From: Mucilaginibacter glaciei
GTDB lineage: Bacteria; Bacteroidota; Bacteroidia; Sphingobacteriales; Sphingobacteriaceae
Assembly (NCBI RefSeq): GCF_014773245.1
Contig: NZ_JACWMX010000003.1
Coordinates: 372,001 to 436,000, forward strand
Length of the DNA stretch: 64,000 nucleotides
Reading direction: 5' to 3'
Positions 43,612 to 53,360 of this stretch are shown in pieces (position 1 is the first letter of the stretch; each line of letters begins with the position of its first letter). The position numbers and the translations under genes are program-made. The notes under the pieces are model-generated. The model was not told the DNA's origin and did not search any database. It was given only the letters and a program-made list of their open reading frames with translations.

Positions 43612-44550
43612 TTAAATTGAAGTCTTCCGCCATTTTTTAACAATAATTTCTTTTGCAAAATATTCACTTTGCATAGGGCCCGGCGAACCGCTTATTCCCT
43701 CCATTTGTAAATTAATTATCAACCACATGGGTTTATTAAGATAATTGACACCCTTATGAATTGCGGTGAGTCGATTGTCTAAAAAATATTCTATAGAAAT
43801 ATTAATAACATCCAATTTTTTTAAAATTACCTTATACTGATGCCACCCTTGGGCCGGGCGTAACATTTTAATTTTCTTTGATAAAATATTTTTGGGATAG
43901 CTAAATGTGTTTTGCCAATTAAGATCGCTACCCTTAAACTCCAAAATGTCAATTTCTGGCGGCCAGCCTTTAGTAGCCGTGAGCCAAAATGCAGGCCATG
44001 TACCTTTTTCTGATGGTGCTTTAAAATACCCGCTTACTTCAATTTGAGGGATACTATCAGAAATAGTAATTGTCGGTATGGCGGATATAGCCCCCGAGTG
44101 ATACGCTATTTTTAAATGTGGCTTGGCCAAGCTAAAGCCTTCGTCAGCAGTAATGCGATTTGCCGATAGCTTTAAAACACCATCTTCAAGTTTAATGTTA
44201 TCCTCGTTCATACGGGCTGTGCCGTTGTGATCAGGCCCCCATGGATAAAAATTCCTCCAATATTTATTAAAATTTGCGCTGCTCGAAAAAGAATTTGGTG
44301 CAATTACATATTCGGCTTTTAAATTTTTATAAAGTACGGGCGTTATAACCTCTTCTGCGGTATCCTGGCTCTGGTTTGTGTTTTGTCCGGAGCACGAAGC
44401 GGTTATTATAACAAAACTGAATATAGTATATGATGAAACAAAAAAAGTAGCCTTTCTGAATAACTTTAAAATAGTAGTGGCAGAAAAACTTTCAAGCCAA
44501 GAAGTCAAGTTCCTTAAAGTGTTAAAAACGTATTTTTTTAAATTTTTCAT
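43612..44550 (-). CDS. GH16 glycoside hydrolase, probable lipoprotein
   Basis: 312 residues on the minus strand. The catalytic motif E199-I-D-I-L-E204 (nucleophile E199, acid/base E204) sits in PPEIDILEFKG. TWPAFWLTATKG before it and a late GWHQYKVILKK complete the GH16 pattern. The N-terminus is unusual: 35 charged residues precede a hydrophobic segment (ATFFVSSYTIFSFVIITASC) with a cysteine at 53, which could be a lipidation site, so the true start may be later than 44550 or the protein may be membrane-anchored. GH16 enzymes cut beta-1,3/1,4-glucans or galactans. Located between blocks A and B on the opposite strand, it may trim or release the polymer made here. Confidence 0.86.
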   Translation of the reverse strand: MKNLKKYVFNTLRNLTSWLESFSATTILKLFRKATFFVSSYTIFSFVIITASCSGQNTNQSQDTAEEVITPVLYKNLKAEYVIAPNSFSSSANFNKYWRNFYPWGPDHNGTARMNEDNIKLEDGVLKLSANRITADEGFSLAKPHLKIAYHSGAISAIPTITISDSIPQIEVSGYFKAPSEKGTWPAFWLTATKGWPPEIDILEFKGSDLNWQNTFSYPKNILSKKIKMLRPAQGWHQYKVILKKLDVINISIEYFLDNRLTAIHKGVNYLNKPMWLIINLQMEGISGSPGPMQSEYFAKEIIVKKWRKTSI

Positions 44551-44649
44551 AATTCAGCCTGTACTTAAAGTAAAAATACAATTACCCTACAAATAAACCT
44601 TATTTTGATGTTCAAATATAGTTATCTCATTATAAATTTTGTTTTAGTT

Positions 44650-44657
44650 TAGTTTTG
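44650..44657 (+). promoter_or_regulatory. Candidate -7 element for block B
   Basis: TAGTTTTG matches TAnnTTTG exactly and lies 38 bases before the ATG at 44696. A TTG at the right distance was not found. The surrounding 145-base divergent gap must also hold the GH16 promoter. Confidence 0.35.
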
Positions 44658-44695
44658 CTATAGTTATTTATCTTTATAGCTTGTTAGTTCAATGA

Positions 44696-45373
44696 ATGGA
44701 AAACTGGCTAAAAAAATATTATTACCAATTGGTCTACCGGCATAAAAGCATAATTTTTAGTTCGGGTGTAATGTTGGATAGGTATAATGGTTTTGAGGGG
44801 CACAACACTATAGGTTCGCACACCGAGATCGCGTCTTCAGATATAGGCTTGGGTACTTATGTTGCCGATGGTTCCGTTATCAGGAAGGCTAAAATAGGCC
44901 GGTTTTGTTCTATAGGCAGCGGCGTACAAACCGGCTTAGGTGTGCACCCTTCTTCAGGTTTTGTATCTACGCATCCCGCTTTTTATTCTATAGAGAAGCA
45001 GGCCGGTTTTACATTCACAGCACAAAACTTATTTAACGATCATGTTTTTGTAGATGATCAAAAAAAACACGTAGTACAAATAGGTAACGATGTTTGGATA
45101 GGCAATAACGTGATGATAATGGATGGCGTCACAATTGGCGACGGTTCAATAATAGCTTCGGGTGCCATTGTTAATAAAGATGTGGCGCCCTTTACAATTG
45201 TTGGTGGTGTGCCTGCAAAGTTTATTAAATTACGTTTTTCAGAACAACAGATCAAACAGCTGCTGCATATTAAATGGTGGGCTTGGAGTTTTGATAAAAT
45301 AAAAGCTAATAGTATGCTTTTTGATGATATTGAAAGATTTTTAGAGAATTCAAACTTGCAGCAAATTAAATAA
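44696..45373 (+). CDS. CatB-type hexapeptide O-acetyltransferase
   Basis: 225 residues. LDRYNGFEGHNTIGSHTEI opens the beta-helix, followed by IGRFCSIGSGVQTGLGVHPS with the family histidine and STHPAFYSIEKQAGFTF, as in CatB/VatD-related acetyltransferases. IGNDVWIGNNVMIMDGVTIG and [13 protein letters not shown] complete it. The C-terminal WWAWSFDKI is also typical. It transfers acetyl groups to a sugar; the acceptor is unknown. First gene of block B; the next gene begins 12 bases after its stop. Confidence 0.88.
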   Translation: MENWLKKYYYQLVYRHKSIIFSSGVMLDRYNGFEGHNTIGSHTEIASSDIGLGTYVADGSVIRKAKIGRFCSIGSGVQTGLGVHPSSGFVSTHPAFYSIEKQAGFTFTAQNLFNDHVFVDDQKKHVVQIGNDVWIGNNVMIMDGVTIGDGSIIASGAIVNKDVAPFTIVGGVPAKFIKLRFSEQQIKQLLHIKWWAWSFDKIKANSMLFDDIERFLENSNLQQIK

Positions 45374-45385
45374 TATACATAGTTA

Positions 45386-46648
45386 ATGAAGGTTTCAAAG
45401 TACGTCAATTACCTTATTACATTTTTCTTTTTAATGCTTACGGCAAATGCAAATTTTTTGTCGTCGAGCACGCCCGGCTGGTTTGCAATTATGTTTTTAA
45501 TGATTTTGGCGGGTATTATAAACGGTCAGTTTGAAAAGGCCGATTTAATGAAGCTGGTATGGTTTTCTGTTGGATACCTCATTTTTGTGTGCTTTAGGTT
45601 TTATTTAATTAATGAGCTGGAAACCGACTATTTGTTTAGCGACTTTGTTTTCTTAATAAAGTATGTGTTTTTGAGCTTTTTGCTTTGCGCTATTTTAAAA
45701 GAAGAAACAATCGCGTATATCGTAAAGGTAATGACGCATTTAACGGTTATTTCGTTTGTGTTTTTTGGGTTGCAATTATTAGCACCAGAGGCCATGTTCA
45801 GAATATTTTCGGCCTTAAATGTCGATACAGGTAATAGTATACCAGGTTATACCAATTTCCTGTTGTTTACTTATACAAGAGGCTTTCATGATTACAGCAA
45901 TTCGGGTTTCGTGTGGGAACCGGGCGCATTCGGCTGCTTTTTAGTACTTACCCTAATGTTCCATTTCTTTTTAAACCGATTTAAATTTGATGGCACAACC
46001 TGGATCTTAATAGTGGCAAACATATCAACTTTTTCTACCACCAATTACCTGGGCTTGGTTGTGCTGCTTATTTTAGCATATCGTTACCGTGTCCCTAAAA
46101 TTAACATCTGGGTTTTGCTTATCATTCCCTTAATAGGCGCTATGGTGTTTTTTATCCCTTTTTTGGGTGATAAAATAGTTGATACATATAAAGAAGACAT
46201 GCGGGATCTTAACCACTTGCGTGTGTTAGAAAAATATTACCATCATAATCGTATGCAGATCCCGTTAAACAGGTTTTCGAGTATGTGGCATATCATTAAC
46301 TCTTTTGGGGATAAGCTGATTTTAGGCGTAAGTAATAAGTATAACGATATTTTGAACAAATCTTATACTGTCAATATCTCTAACGGAATTTTTGATTTTT
46401 TTGCCAAGTTTGGAGTTGTGGGCTTTATATACCTGATGTTCCGATATATAAGGGTTTGTTATCCATATGTACGTAAATTAGAAAGCCTGATCTATTGTAC
46501 TTTAATTATACTGGCGCTCAGTTTTGGCGAGCCTATACTTATTTTGCCATTTATCCTGCTTTTCTTGTTTTTAAAGCGCGCGCAAACAAGCATTGGCTAT
46601 AAGGAGAAGGAAAAGCAGAAAGATTCGGAAAACCTTACTACAGCCTAA
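45386..46648 (+). CDS. Wzy-like O-antigen/exopolysaccharide polymerase
   Basis: 420 residues with about ten membrane segments, for example YLITFFFLMLTANANFL and WILIVANISTFSTTNYLGLV. A large loop has FLLFTYTRGFHDYSNSGFVWEPGAFG, with the WEPG segment frequent in Bacteroidetes Wzy proteins. A second loop with RFSSMWHIINSFGDKLILGVSNKYND precedes FAKFGVVGFIYL. It would join repeat units at the periplasmic face. The acyltransferase before it and two glycosyltransferases after it are transcribed together; its stop is followed directly by the next ATG. Confidence 0.85.
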   Translation: MKVSKYVNYLITFFFLMLTANANFLSSSTPGWFAIMFLMILAGIINGQFEKADLMKLVWFSVGYLIFVCFRFYLINELETDYLFSDFVFLIKYVFLSFLLCAILKEETIAYIVKVMTHLTVISFVFFGLQLLAPEAMFRIFSALNVDTGNSIPGYTNFLLFTYTRGFHDYSNSGFVWEPGAFGCFLVLTLMFHFFLNRFKFDGTTWILIVANISTFSTTNYLGLVVLLILAYRYRVPKINIWVLLIIPLIGAMVFFIPFLGDKIVDTYKEDMRDLNHLRVLEKYYHHNRMQIPLNRFSSMWHIINSFGDKLILGVSNKYNDILNKSYTVNISNGIFDFFAKFGVVGFIYLMFRYIRVCYPYVRKLESLIYCTLIILALSFGEPILILPFILLFLFLKRAQTSIGYKEKEKQKDSENLTTA

Positions 46649-47539
46649 ATGCACACAGGCATGAATACATTAGGCCAAAAAAATATAGCGGTACTGTTAA
46701 CTTGCCATAACAGGAAGCAAAAAACACTGGCCTTTTTAAAAAGCTTAACGCAGCAAGCCGCTTTCAAAAATTTACAAGTAGATATTTATTTACTTGACGA
46801 CGCATCTGCCGATGGCACTGCACAGGCTGTTACCGAGTTATACCCATCGATAAATATACTATATGGCAGCGGCAATTTGTTTTGGGCAGGCGGTATGCGC
46901 ACGGTTTGGACACACGCCGCTGCGCAAAAAACTTATGATATATTCTTGTTATTTAATGACGACGTTTTATTGCTCCCAGATTGTATCGAACGGCTATTTG
47001 ATACCTACACTTCCTTTAAGGGCGAGGGAACGATTCTGATAGGTTCAACCTTAAGCCCCACGTCTAATAAAATATCATACGGGGGGCATGTGCTTTACAA
47101 ACCCAATAGAGCGGCGTACAGCGCCGTAAAACCTGATGATGTTAAGATTTTGCCCTGCCAGTTAGCCAATGCCAACATTTTTTTGGTTGATAAGAAAGCC
47201 GTTGATAAAATTGGTTTATTTTGTGAACGTTACACGCATTACCTTGCCGATTTTGATTACACGATCACAGCCGCGCGTAATGGTGTGGGTGTCTATGTGG
47301 CCCCGGGTTACTACGGTTACTGCGAAGATGACCACGGAGTTAACTGGTTATCCGGGGTACACTCTTTAAAAACGAGGATAAACTATCTCTATAGTGTTAA
47401 AGGACTTGCCTACAAGGAGTATTTGTATTACATTAAAAAACATTTCCCTGCAGATTATAAAGCCGCAGTGGTTAAATTGTGGTTGAAAACATTATTCCCG
47501 TTAATTTGGGATAAATTTAAAAGTAGGGAAGGTAAATAA
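46649..47539 (+). CDS. Glycosyltransferase family 2 (rhamnosyltransferase-like)
   Basis: 296 residues, with ATG at 46649 directly after the previous stop (a second ATG at 46661 is possible). IAVLLTCHNRKQKTLAFLKS and LLDDASADGT open the GT2 core. YGSGNLFWAGGMRTVW and LFNDDVLLLPDC (N103-D104-D105) match the subgroup that contains many rhamnosyl- and galactofuranosyltransferases. FDYTITAARNG provides the later acidic motif. Donor sugar not certain. It is followed directly by a TTG-started GT4 gene. Confidence 0.89.
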   Translation: MHTGMNTLGQKNIAVLLTCHNRKQKTLAFLKSLTQQAAFKNLQVDIYLLDDASADGTAQAVTELYPSINILYGSGNLFWAGGMRTVWTHAAAQKTYDIFLLFNDDVLLLPDCIERLFDTYTSFKGEGTILIGSTLSPTSNKISYGGHVLYKPNRAAYSAVKPDDVKILPCQLANANIFLVDKKAVDKIGLFCERYTHYLADFDYTITAARNGVGVYVAPGYYGYCEDDHGVNWLSGVHSLKTRINYLYSVKGLAYKEYLYYIKKHFPADYKAAVVKLWLKTLFPLIWDKFKSREGK

Positions 47540-48736
47540 TTGAAAGTAGTAATACTGAATAATGACTTTAGGGTTTATTGGAAAGCTCGTTTATCGTTCC
47601 TGCATGAGTATTTTTCTGTACGTAACATAGAGTTTTTTGCTATTGAGCTGTTCGGTAAAGGATCACCTTATACATTTGATTCCTTAAGTGGCGGTCAACA
47701 TTGGTGGACATGCCTTTTCCCGGATAATAGTGCGGCCGACTTATCAAAAAAAGCTATCAAAGACTCAATTTATTCAGCCTTAGACAATTTACAACCCGAT
47801 ATTATTATTGGTCCGTCTATAGTTTTCTTTCCCGGTGCTTTGGGTATTTCCTGGGCCAAACGCAATAAAAAAAAATTCGTGATGTTTGACGATGCAAAAC
47901 CATCGCAGGTAAAGCGAAATTTTGTAGTGCAAACCATAAAAAACCTGATAACCGCGCAAGCCGACGCGTTATGGCTTCCGTCAAAAACCTATGACCACGA
48001 ATACCGTTACTTTTTGGATAGGCGTATTCCCTTTTTTTACGGTTTTAGTTGTACCGATAACGATTTTTTTAAAGCAGAATCGCACTACGATCCCACCAGC
48101 AAAAACCTGGTTTGTGTAGCGCGGCTGGTACCCATAAAAAACATTGATTTGATGCTGAGGGCCTGGCAATTGGTTACCCGGCAGTACCCTTTATATAATC
48201 TGACAATTATAGGCAACGGCCCGCAAGAAACCTCGTTAAAGCAAATTGCTGCAGCGCTTGGGCTAACCAGTGTTAAGTTTGTAGATGCTGTTGATAACGA
48301 GGCTTTACCAGCTTATTATAACAGTTCAGTCGCATTTATATTGCCAAGCCTTAGTGAAACCTGGGGATTGGTTGTAAATGAAGCTATGGCCGCCGGTTTG
48401 CCTGTTTTGTTAAGCAATACTATAAACGCGGCGAATGACCTGTTGCAGGAGGGAGTAAATGGCTTCGGTTTTGCCCCCGGCAATGTTGATCAGATGTACG
48501 GTGCAATTGTTAAATTTATTAATACCGGTGCCAGAGATAGGGAACTAATGAGCCGAGCATCGCAAAAAATTATAGAAACATTTAGTTTTGATAAAATGGG
48601 CGGGCAATTATTTACTATGCTAAATAAATTAAACAATCAGCCATATGAAGCTCCCGGAGTATTAGCGAAGGTAGTGATAAATGCGTGGCATGGGCGATAT
48701 AACACAGCCGGGTGGGATAATTTGGATAGAAAGTAG
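47540..48736 (+). CDS. Glycosyltransferase family 4, TTG start
   Basis: 398 residues. The TTG at 47540 is directly after the stop of the GT2 gene and gives KVVILNNDFRVYWKARLSFL, the expected first strand, so it is accepted. NLVCVARLVPIKNIDLMLRA begins the donor domain, and the E-x7-E motif is in SLSETWGLVVNEAMAAGLPV. Standard GT4 with a slightly long C-terminal tail. Its coupling with the GT2 before it suggests that they add neighbouring sugars. Confidence 0.9.
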   Translation: MKVVILNNDFRVYWKARLSFLHEYFSVRNIEFFAIELFGKGSPYTFDSLSGGQHWWTCLFPDNSAADLSKKAIKDSIYSALDNLQPDIIIGPSIVFFPGALGISWAKRNKKKFVMFDDAKPSQVKRNFVVQTIKNLITAQADALWLPSKTYDHEYRYFLDRRIPFFYGFSCTDNDFFKAESHYDPTSKNLVCVARLVPIKNIDLMLRAWQLVTRQYPLYNLTIIGNGPQETSLKQIAAALGLTSVKFVDAVDNEALPAYYNSSVAFILPSLSETWGLVVNEAMAAGLPVLLSNTINAANDLLQEGVNGFGFAPGNVDQMYGAIVKFINTGARDRELMSRASQKIIETFSFDKMGGQLFTMLNKLNNQPYEAPGVLAKVVINAWHGRYNTAGWDNLDRK

Positions 48737-48742
48737 GCTTTG

Positions 48743-49771
48743 ATGGAGTTGACAAAGGATTTTAAGGTTAATAATTTTGATCTGTTGCGTTTTTTAGCCG
48801 CAACTCAAGTGATATTTGACCATTATTATCAGCATCTTAATATACCCCTTAGCCAATTTGGGCTGGATGTTTTATATCTATTCCCGGGTGTCCCGGTATT
48901 TTTTGTCATCAGTGGTTTCCTTATATCGGCATCTTACGAGCGTAATAACAGCATAAAGACATATATCAAAAATAGGTTATTACGTATATATCCCGCTTTG
49001 TGGGCTTGTATAATTATAAGTATAATTGTTATAACGATAACCGGTGTGAGTTTTATTTACTGGGAAACGCTACTTTGGCTGCCTGTACAGTTTGTGGGGC
49101 TTATTTACACGCCTCAATTTTTAAAGGGATATGGGTTCGGCTCTTATAATGGTAGTTTATGGACCATCCCGCTCGAACTTCAATTTTATGTTTGCTTACC
49201 GCTATGTTATATCCTGGCACCTAAAAAAGGTACCACTTATTGGTTCATAGCATTATTTGTCTTGTTTGCAATGGCAAGTGCCCTAGTTAAGATGCCGGGC
49301 TTTACCGCGCATATAGAAAAGCTAATCACTTACTCTTTTGTGCCACATTTTTATCTTTTTTTAGCGGGGGTAATTTTGCAACGGATTCAACTTTATAAAC
49401 AAAAGCTAATACGCGGTAAGGCCCTATATTGGATAATTATTTACGCTGTTTACAGTCTTACCCTTTCTACAACTATCGAGATCACAGCATTTACCTTAAT
49501 AAAAAACATAATTCTCGCTTTCTCAGTAATATCTTTGGCTTATTCCAAGCCCTTGCTAGCTAAAAAGTTGTTGGGTGGCAACGATATATCTTACGGTATT
49601 TATATATACCACGGGCTTATACTAACGGTAATGATACAGGAGAAAATAACTATAAATCTGCCGGTATTGATATTAACAACATATGCAGCGGCTTGTTTAT
49701 CGTGGGTGTTGGTAGAACGGCCATTTTTAAAACGTAAGGAGCGAACAATCAGGTCACAGCCCGGAGGATAA
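48743..49771 (+). CDS. Membrane acyltransferase family 3 (OafA-like)
   Basis: 342 residues from the ATG at 48743; a TTG directly before it is possible. The AT3 signature is NFDLLRFLAATQVIFDHYYQ, with R16 and H27 in the usual arginine-histidine arrangement. Some ten membrane segments follow, with FPGVPVFFVISGFLIS and LWTIPLELQFYVCLPL between them. AT3 proteins O-acetylate polysaccharides at the inner membrane. It is the last gene of block B, and its stop lies four bases before the strong inverted repeat at 49775-49817. Confidence 0.9.
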   Translation: MELTKDFKVNNFDLLRFLAATQVIFDHYYQHLNIPLSQFGLDVLYLFPGVPVFFVISGFLISASYERNNSIKTYIKNRLLRIYPALWACIIISIIVITITGVSFIYWETLLWLPVQFVGLIYTPQFLKGYGFGSYNGSLWTIPLELQFYVCLPLCYILAPKKGTTYWFIALFVLFAMASALVKMPGFTAHIEKLITYSFVPHFYLFLAGVILQRIQLYKQKLIRGKALYWIIIYAVYSLTLSTTIEITAFTLIKNIILAFSVISLAYSKPLLAKKLLGGNDISYGIYIYHGLILTVMIQEKITINLPVLILTTYAAACLSWVLVERPFLKRKERTIRSQPGG

Positions 49772-49774
49772 ATG

Positions 49775-49817
49775 CCAAACAAAAAAGCTTAATATTAAAC
49801 TAAGCTTTTTTGTTTGG
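49775..49817. terminator. Bidirectional terminator between blocks B and C
   Basis: Left arm CCAAACAAAAAAGCTTA (49775-49791) and right arm TAAGCTTTTTTGTTTGG (49801-49817) are perfectly complementary over 17 bases, with a nine-base loop. A-runs and T-runs within the arms give a U-tract in each direction. The right arm is also coding sequence for the end of fcl (residues SKQKSL). It separates two converging transcription units. Confidence 0.8.
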
Positions 49818-50733
49818 ATAGGAAATCACTATAAGCAAGTTGTATACCTTCTTCCAATTCAACTTTATGTTTCCAGCCTTTACTGTGAAGTTTTGATACA
49901 TCCATCAGCTTGCGTGGGGTGCCATCTGGTTTGGTGGTGTCAAATAATATATCCCCTTCAAAGCCGGTTGTTTTTTTAACAAGCAGCGCCAGGTCTTTTA
50001 TCGCAATATCTTCGCCGGTGCCAATATTCACTAAACCTTCTTCATCATAATTTTGCATCAGGTAAAAGCAAGCTTCGGCAAGGTCGTCAGCAAATAAAAA
50101 TTCACGCTTTGGCGTGCCTGTACCCCATATTGTTACCGATGGTAAACCGTTGGCCTGTGCTTCATGAAACCTGCGGATCAATGCCGGTAGCACATGCGAG
50201 TTTTGAGGATGATAATTATCGTTTAAGCCATATAAGTTGGTGGGCATTACAGAAATATAATTACAGCCGTATTGCGCCCGGTAAGCATCGCACATTTTAA
50301 TACCGGCAATTTTTGCAATGGCGTAAGGCTCGTTGGTTTCTTCAAGTAAACCGGTTAGCAGGTAATCTTCTTTCAAAGGCTGTGGGGCCAATTTAGGATA
50401 TATACAACTCGAGCCCAGGAACATTAGCTTTTTAACACCATTTATATAGGATGAATGGATAATATTGTTTTGTATCTGCAGGTTGTCATATAAAAATTCA
50501 GCCCGGTAAGTATTATTGGCCACTATACCACCAACTTTTGCCGCCGCCAAAAAAACATAATCAGGTTTTTGAGTTGCGAAAAAATTAGCTGTTTGCTGTT
50601 GGTCTCGTAAATCAAGCTCAGCCGAAGTGCTAGTAATTATATTATTATAACCTTCTTTTGTAAGCTTCCGGTAGATGGCGGATCCCACCATACCACGATG
50701 CCCTGCGATATATATCTTAGCGCTTTTTTCCAT
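49795..50733 (-). CDS. fcl: GDP-L-fucose synthase
   Basis: 312 residues. The NADP-binding G11-HRGMVG17, SSCIYPK at 108-114, and the catalytic Y137-AIA-K141 are present, with the usual [22 protein letters not shown] between. [20 protein letters not shown] and a C-terminal [15 protein letters not shown] match Fcl/WcaG. It epimerises and reduces GDP-4-keto-6-deoxymannose to GDP-L-fucose in the cytoplasm. It sits two bases after gmd. The product is the donor for the GT11 fucosyltransferase at 23957. Its last codons form one arm of the terminator shared with block B. Confidence 0.97.
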   Translation of the reverse strand: MEKSAKIYIAGHRGMVGSAIYRKLTKEGYNNIITSTSAELDLRDQQQTANFFATQKPDYVFLAAAKVGGIVANNTYRAEFLYDNLQIQNNIIHSSYINGVKKLMFLGSSCIYPKLAPQPLKEDYLLTGLLEETNEPYAIAKIAGIKMCDAYRAQYGCNYISVMPTNLYGLNDNYHPQNSHVLPALIRRFHEAQANGLPSVTIWGTGTPKREFLFADDLAEACFYLMQNYDEEGLVNIGTGEDIAIKDLALLVKKTTGFEGDILFDTTKPDGTPRKLMDVSKLHSKGWKHKVELEEGIQLAYSDFLSKQKSLV

Positions 50734-50735
50734 CC

Positions 50736-51854
50736 TTATTCAAACTGGTTTTTGATCTGGTATCCAGAATCCTTTAATAGTTTTTCACGGCGGAATAGCT
50801 CGACATCTGTCGCAACCATCTCCTTCACCAAGCCCTGTAAATCATATTTGGGCTCCCAACCTAATTTGGTTTTTGATTTAGTTGGATCGCCTATAAGCAG
50901 ATCAACTTCTGTCGGCCTAAAGTATTTAGGGTCAACAGCAACCACTTCTTTACCAATTTCAACTTGGTAATTGGGGTTTGAGCATGATACTACGTAACCC
51001 TTTTCGTCAACGCCTTCACCTTTAAATTCAACAGCAATACCTAACTCAGCAAACGCCAAACGCACAAACTCGCGTACACGGGTAGTAACACCGGTGGCTA
51101 TAACAAAATCTTCGGCAACTTCCTGCTGTAAAATCAAGTACATAGCCTCTACGTAATCCTTGGCATGTCCCCAGTCACGTTGTGCATCAAGGTTACCTAA
51201 AAATAACATACTTTGCAGGCCTAAAGCTATCTTTGATGCCGCGCGGGTAATTTTACGGGTAACAAATGTTTCGCCGCGTAATGGGCTTTCATGGTTAAAT
51301 AATATACCGTTGCAGGCAAACATGCCGTAAGCTTCGCGGTAATTCACAGTTATCCAGTATGCATACATTTTTGCGACAGCATACGGCGAACGCGGGTAAA
51401 AAGGCGTAGTTTCTGATTGTGGTACAGCCTGCACCAAGCCATACAACTCAGAGGTAGATGCCTGATATATCTTGGTTTTTTTGGTTAACCCTAAAATACG
51501 AATGGCTTCTAAGAGGCGGAGTGTACCAATACCATCGGCATTAGCGGTATACTCAGGCGTATCAAAGCTTACTTTAACGTGCGACATGGCACCGAGATTG
51601 TAAATTTCGTCAGGCTGAACCTGCTGTATGATCCGGATTAGGTTGGTAGAATCAGACAAGTCGCCGTAATGCAAAATGAATTTTTGATTTTCATCGTGCG
51701 GGTCTTGATACAGGTGGTCAATCCTTTCGGTGTTAAATAATGAACTTCGTCGTTTTATGCCGTGAATCTCATATCCTTTAGATAGTAATAAATCTGCAAG
51801 ATAAGCTCCGTCTTGCCCTGTTATACCTGTAATTAGTGCTACTTTTTTGGCCAT
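50736..51854 (-). CDS. gmd: GDP-mannose 4,6-dehydratase
   Basis: 372 residues. G10-ITGQDG16 binds NADP, followed by [27 protein letters not shown] at 133-139 and Y158-AVA-K162 form the active site, and [21 protein letters not shown] is the family-specific stretch. Length and order match Gmd closely. It converts GDP-mannose to GDP-4-keto-6-deoxy-D-mannose, the substrate of the next enzyme. No mannose-1-phosphate guanylyltransferase is in the window, so GDP-mannose is made elsewhere. It lies downstream of the polyprenyl-phosphate transferase with a 99-base gap. Confidence 0.98.
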   Translation of the reverse strand: MAKKVALITGITGQDGAYLADLLLSKGYEIHGIKRRSSLFNTERIDHLYQDPHDENQKFILHYGDLSDSTNLIRIIQQVQPDEIYNLGAMSHVKVSFDTPEYTANADGIGTLRLLEAIRILGLTKKTKIYQASTSELYGLVQAVPQSETTPFYPRSPYAVAKMYAYWITVNYREAYGMFACNGILFNHESPLRGETFVTRKITRAASKIALGLQSMLFLGNLDAQRDWGHAKDYVEAMYLILQQEVAEDFVIATGVTTRVREFVRLAFAELGIAVEFKGEGVDEKGYVVSCSNPNYQVEIGKEVVAVDPKYFRPTEVDLLIGDPTKSKTKLGWEPKYDLQGLVKEMVATDVELFRREKLLKDSGYQIKNQFE

Positions 51855-51953
51855 TTATATTTGCTATATCGTGTTATAATTTTTTTTGCTAAAATACAAA
51901 AAAAAGAAAGTTAACGCATCTTAAAAAGATTGATTTTAAATTAAATAGGCATT

Positions 51954-53360
51954 TTAAAATGCGTTTTTGTCGCCTACGATTGTTTTCCAAAAGGTGAGAA
52001 AAATTATCTTAAGATCCAAAAACAACGTCCAGTTTTCGATGTACCAAATATCGTAATTAACCCTGCTTTTCATTAACGAAGGGTTATCTGTAGCCCCTCT
52101 GAAACCATTAACCTGCGCCCAGCCGGTTATGCCTGGTTTTACCAGGTGGCGCACCAGGTAGTTGTCTATCACTTCTTTCGACTCGATGTTTAACGGTGTG
52201 GGATGGGGGCGTGGCCCAACTACCGACATGGAACCTATTAAGACGTTAAAAAATTGAGGGAACTCGTCCAGACTTGTTTTGCGTAAAAATGCTCCGATTT
52301 TTGTAATTCTCTTATCTGATTTTTTTGCCTGCTGATATTTTCCGTCGGTTCCGCTTACGTCTTTTGATTGCATATACATTGATCGGAATTTAAAACACTT
52401 CATTTTTTGATTTTTGCGCCCCCATCGTTCCTGCACAAATATTACAGGCCCTTTTGAGCTTAATTTTATTGCAATAGCTATAATTGGAAACAACCATGAA
52501 CATATAAATACCAATACAAATATGCTAAAAACGATATCGAACAGGCGTTTGATCGTTCTTAAGTGAATATCATCTAAGGGTTCGTTACGGATGGTAAGCA
52601 TCGGGAACCCGTTATATATGCCGAAAGTATATTGAGAGTTAATAAGATCATGATAAGCGGGGATGATACGCAGTTTAACAGCGTGGTTGCTCACCACATT
52701 GGCAATATGTTTTATTTTATGATGAGCGGTATTGGGCAGGGCAATAATAACCTCATCAATATTAGACATATCTGTTGAGACGTACTTATCTATATCATCA
52801 ATCATTCCTAGATATTGTCCGTTTAAACCACTTTTATGTTCATCATCCAAAAAGCCAACTACTTCATAACCCAAATGTGTATTTTTTTTTAATACACCGG
52901 CAAAATCGAGACCTACTTTGCCAGCCCCAACTACAAGTATTTTTTTCTTATTAACACCTGTTTTATGCAGAAACACCATAAGTTTCCTATAGATGATCTT
53001 TTCAAACGGAATAAAAACACAAAGTAAGCCAATATAGATAACTAAAAAACGCCTCGTGTTGTAAGTTTGGTGGGCCGAGAAGAAGAAAAGTACAACAAGG
53101 CAAAACTGAATAAATATCCCGTTGGCGGTTTTATATAAACTCGCTAACAAATTTTTTGTGCCCAGGTTATCTATTTGTTGGCTGCTGGATGAGAAATACC
53201 ATCCTATTATTAAAATAGGAAGCATCCAGAGGTTAAAAAGGGCAAGATGGGATTTGTAGATGTATTGGAGTATTACGCAGGCTGACCCAAAACTAAATGT
53301 TAGAACAAATGCCTCGTTAAAAAATCTAAAAAAGTTAAATTGTTTTTTATTTACATTCAT
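51954..53360 (-). CDS. Polyprenyl-phosphate hexose-1-phosphate transferase (WcaJ/WbaP-type)
   Basis: 468 residues. Four N-terminal membrane segments (to about 110) lead to a Rossmann-like domain with KKILVVGAGKVGLDFAGVL. A fifth segment, FDIVFSIFVLVFICSWLFPI, precedes the bacterial sugar transferase domain. This shows KGPVIFVQERWGRKNQKMKC, FKFRSMY, DEFPQFFNVLIGSMSVVGPR and KPGITGWAQVNGFRG. It puts the first sugar-phosphate (glucose or galactose likely) on undecaprenyl phosphate and so starts repeat-unit synthesis. It shares this role with no other gene in the window. A perfect palindrome GCATTTTAAAATGC (51949-51962) overlaps its stop. Confidence 0.95.
   Translation of the reverse strand: MNVNKKQFNFFRFFNEAFVLTFSFGSACVILQYIYKSHLALFNLWMLPILIIGWYFSSSSQQIDNLGTKNLLASLYKTANGIFIQFCLVVLFFFSAHQTYNTRRFLVIYIGLLCVFIPFEKIIYRKLMVFLHKTGVNKKKILVVGAGKVGLDFAGVLKKNTHLGYEVVGFLDDEHKSGLNGQYLGMIDDIDKYVSTDMSNIDEVIIALPNTAHHKIKHIANVVSNHAVKLRIIPAYHDLINSQYTFGIYNGFPMLTIRNEPLDDIHLRTIKRLFDIVFSIFVLVFICSWLFPIIAIAIKLSSKGPVIFVQERWGRKNQKMKCFKFRSMYMQSKDVSGTDGKYQQAKKSDKRITKIGAFLRKTSLDEFPQFFNVLIGSMSVVGPRPHPTPLNIESKEVIDNYLVRHLVKPGITGWAQVNGFRGATDNPSLMKSRVNYDIWYIENWTLFLDLKIIFLTFWKTIVGDKNAF

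Noticed and set aside
51949-51962. Perfect palindrome GCATTTTAAAATGC over the stop of the polyprenyl-phosphate transferase gene
   Set aside because: AT-rich with no loop and no clear T-run; too weak to call a terminator or operator.
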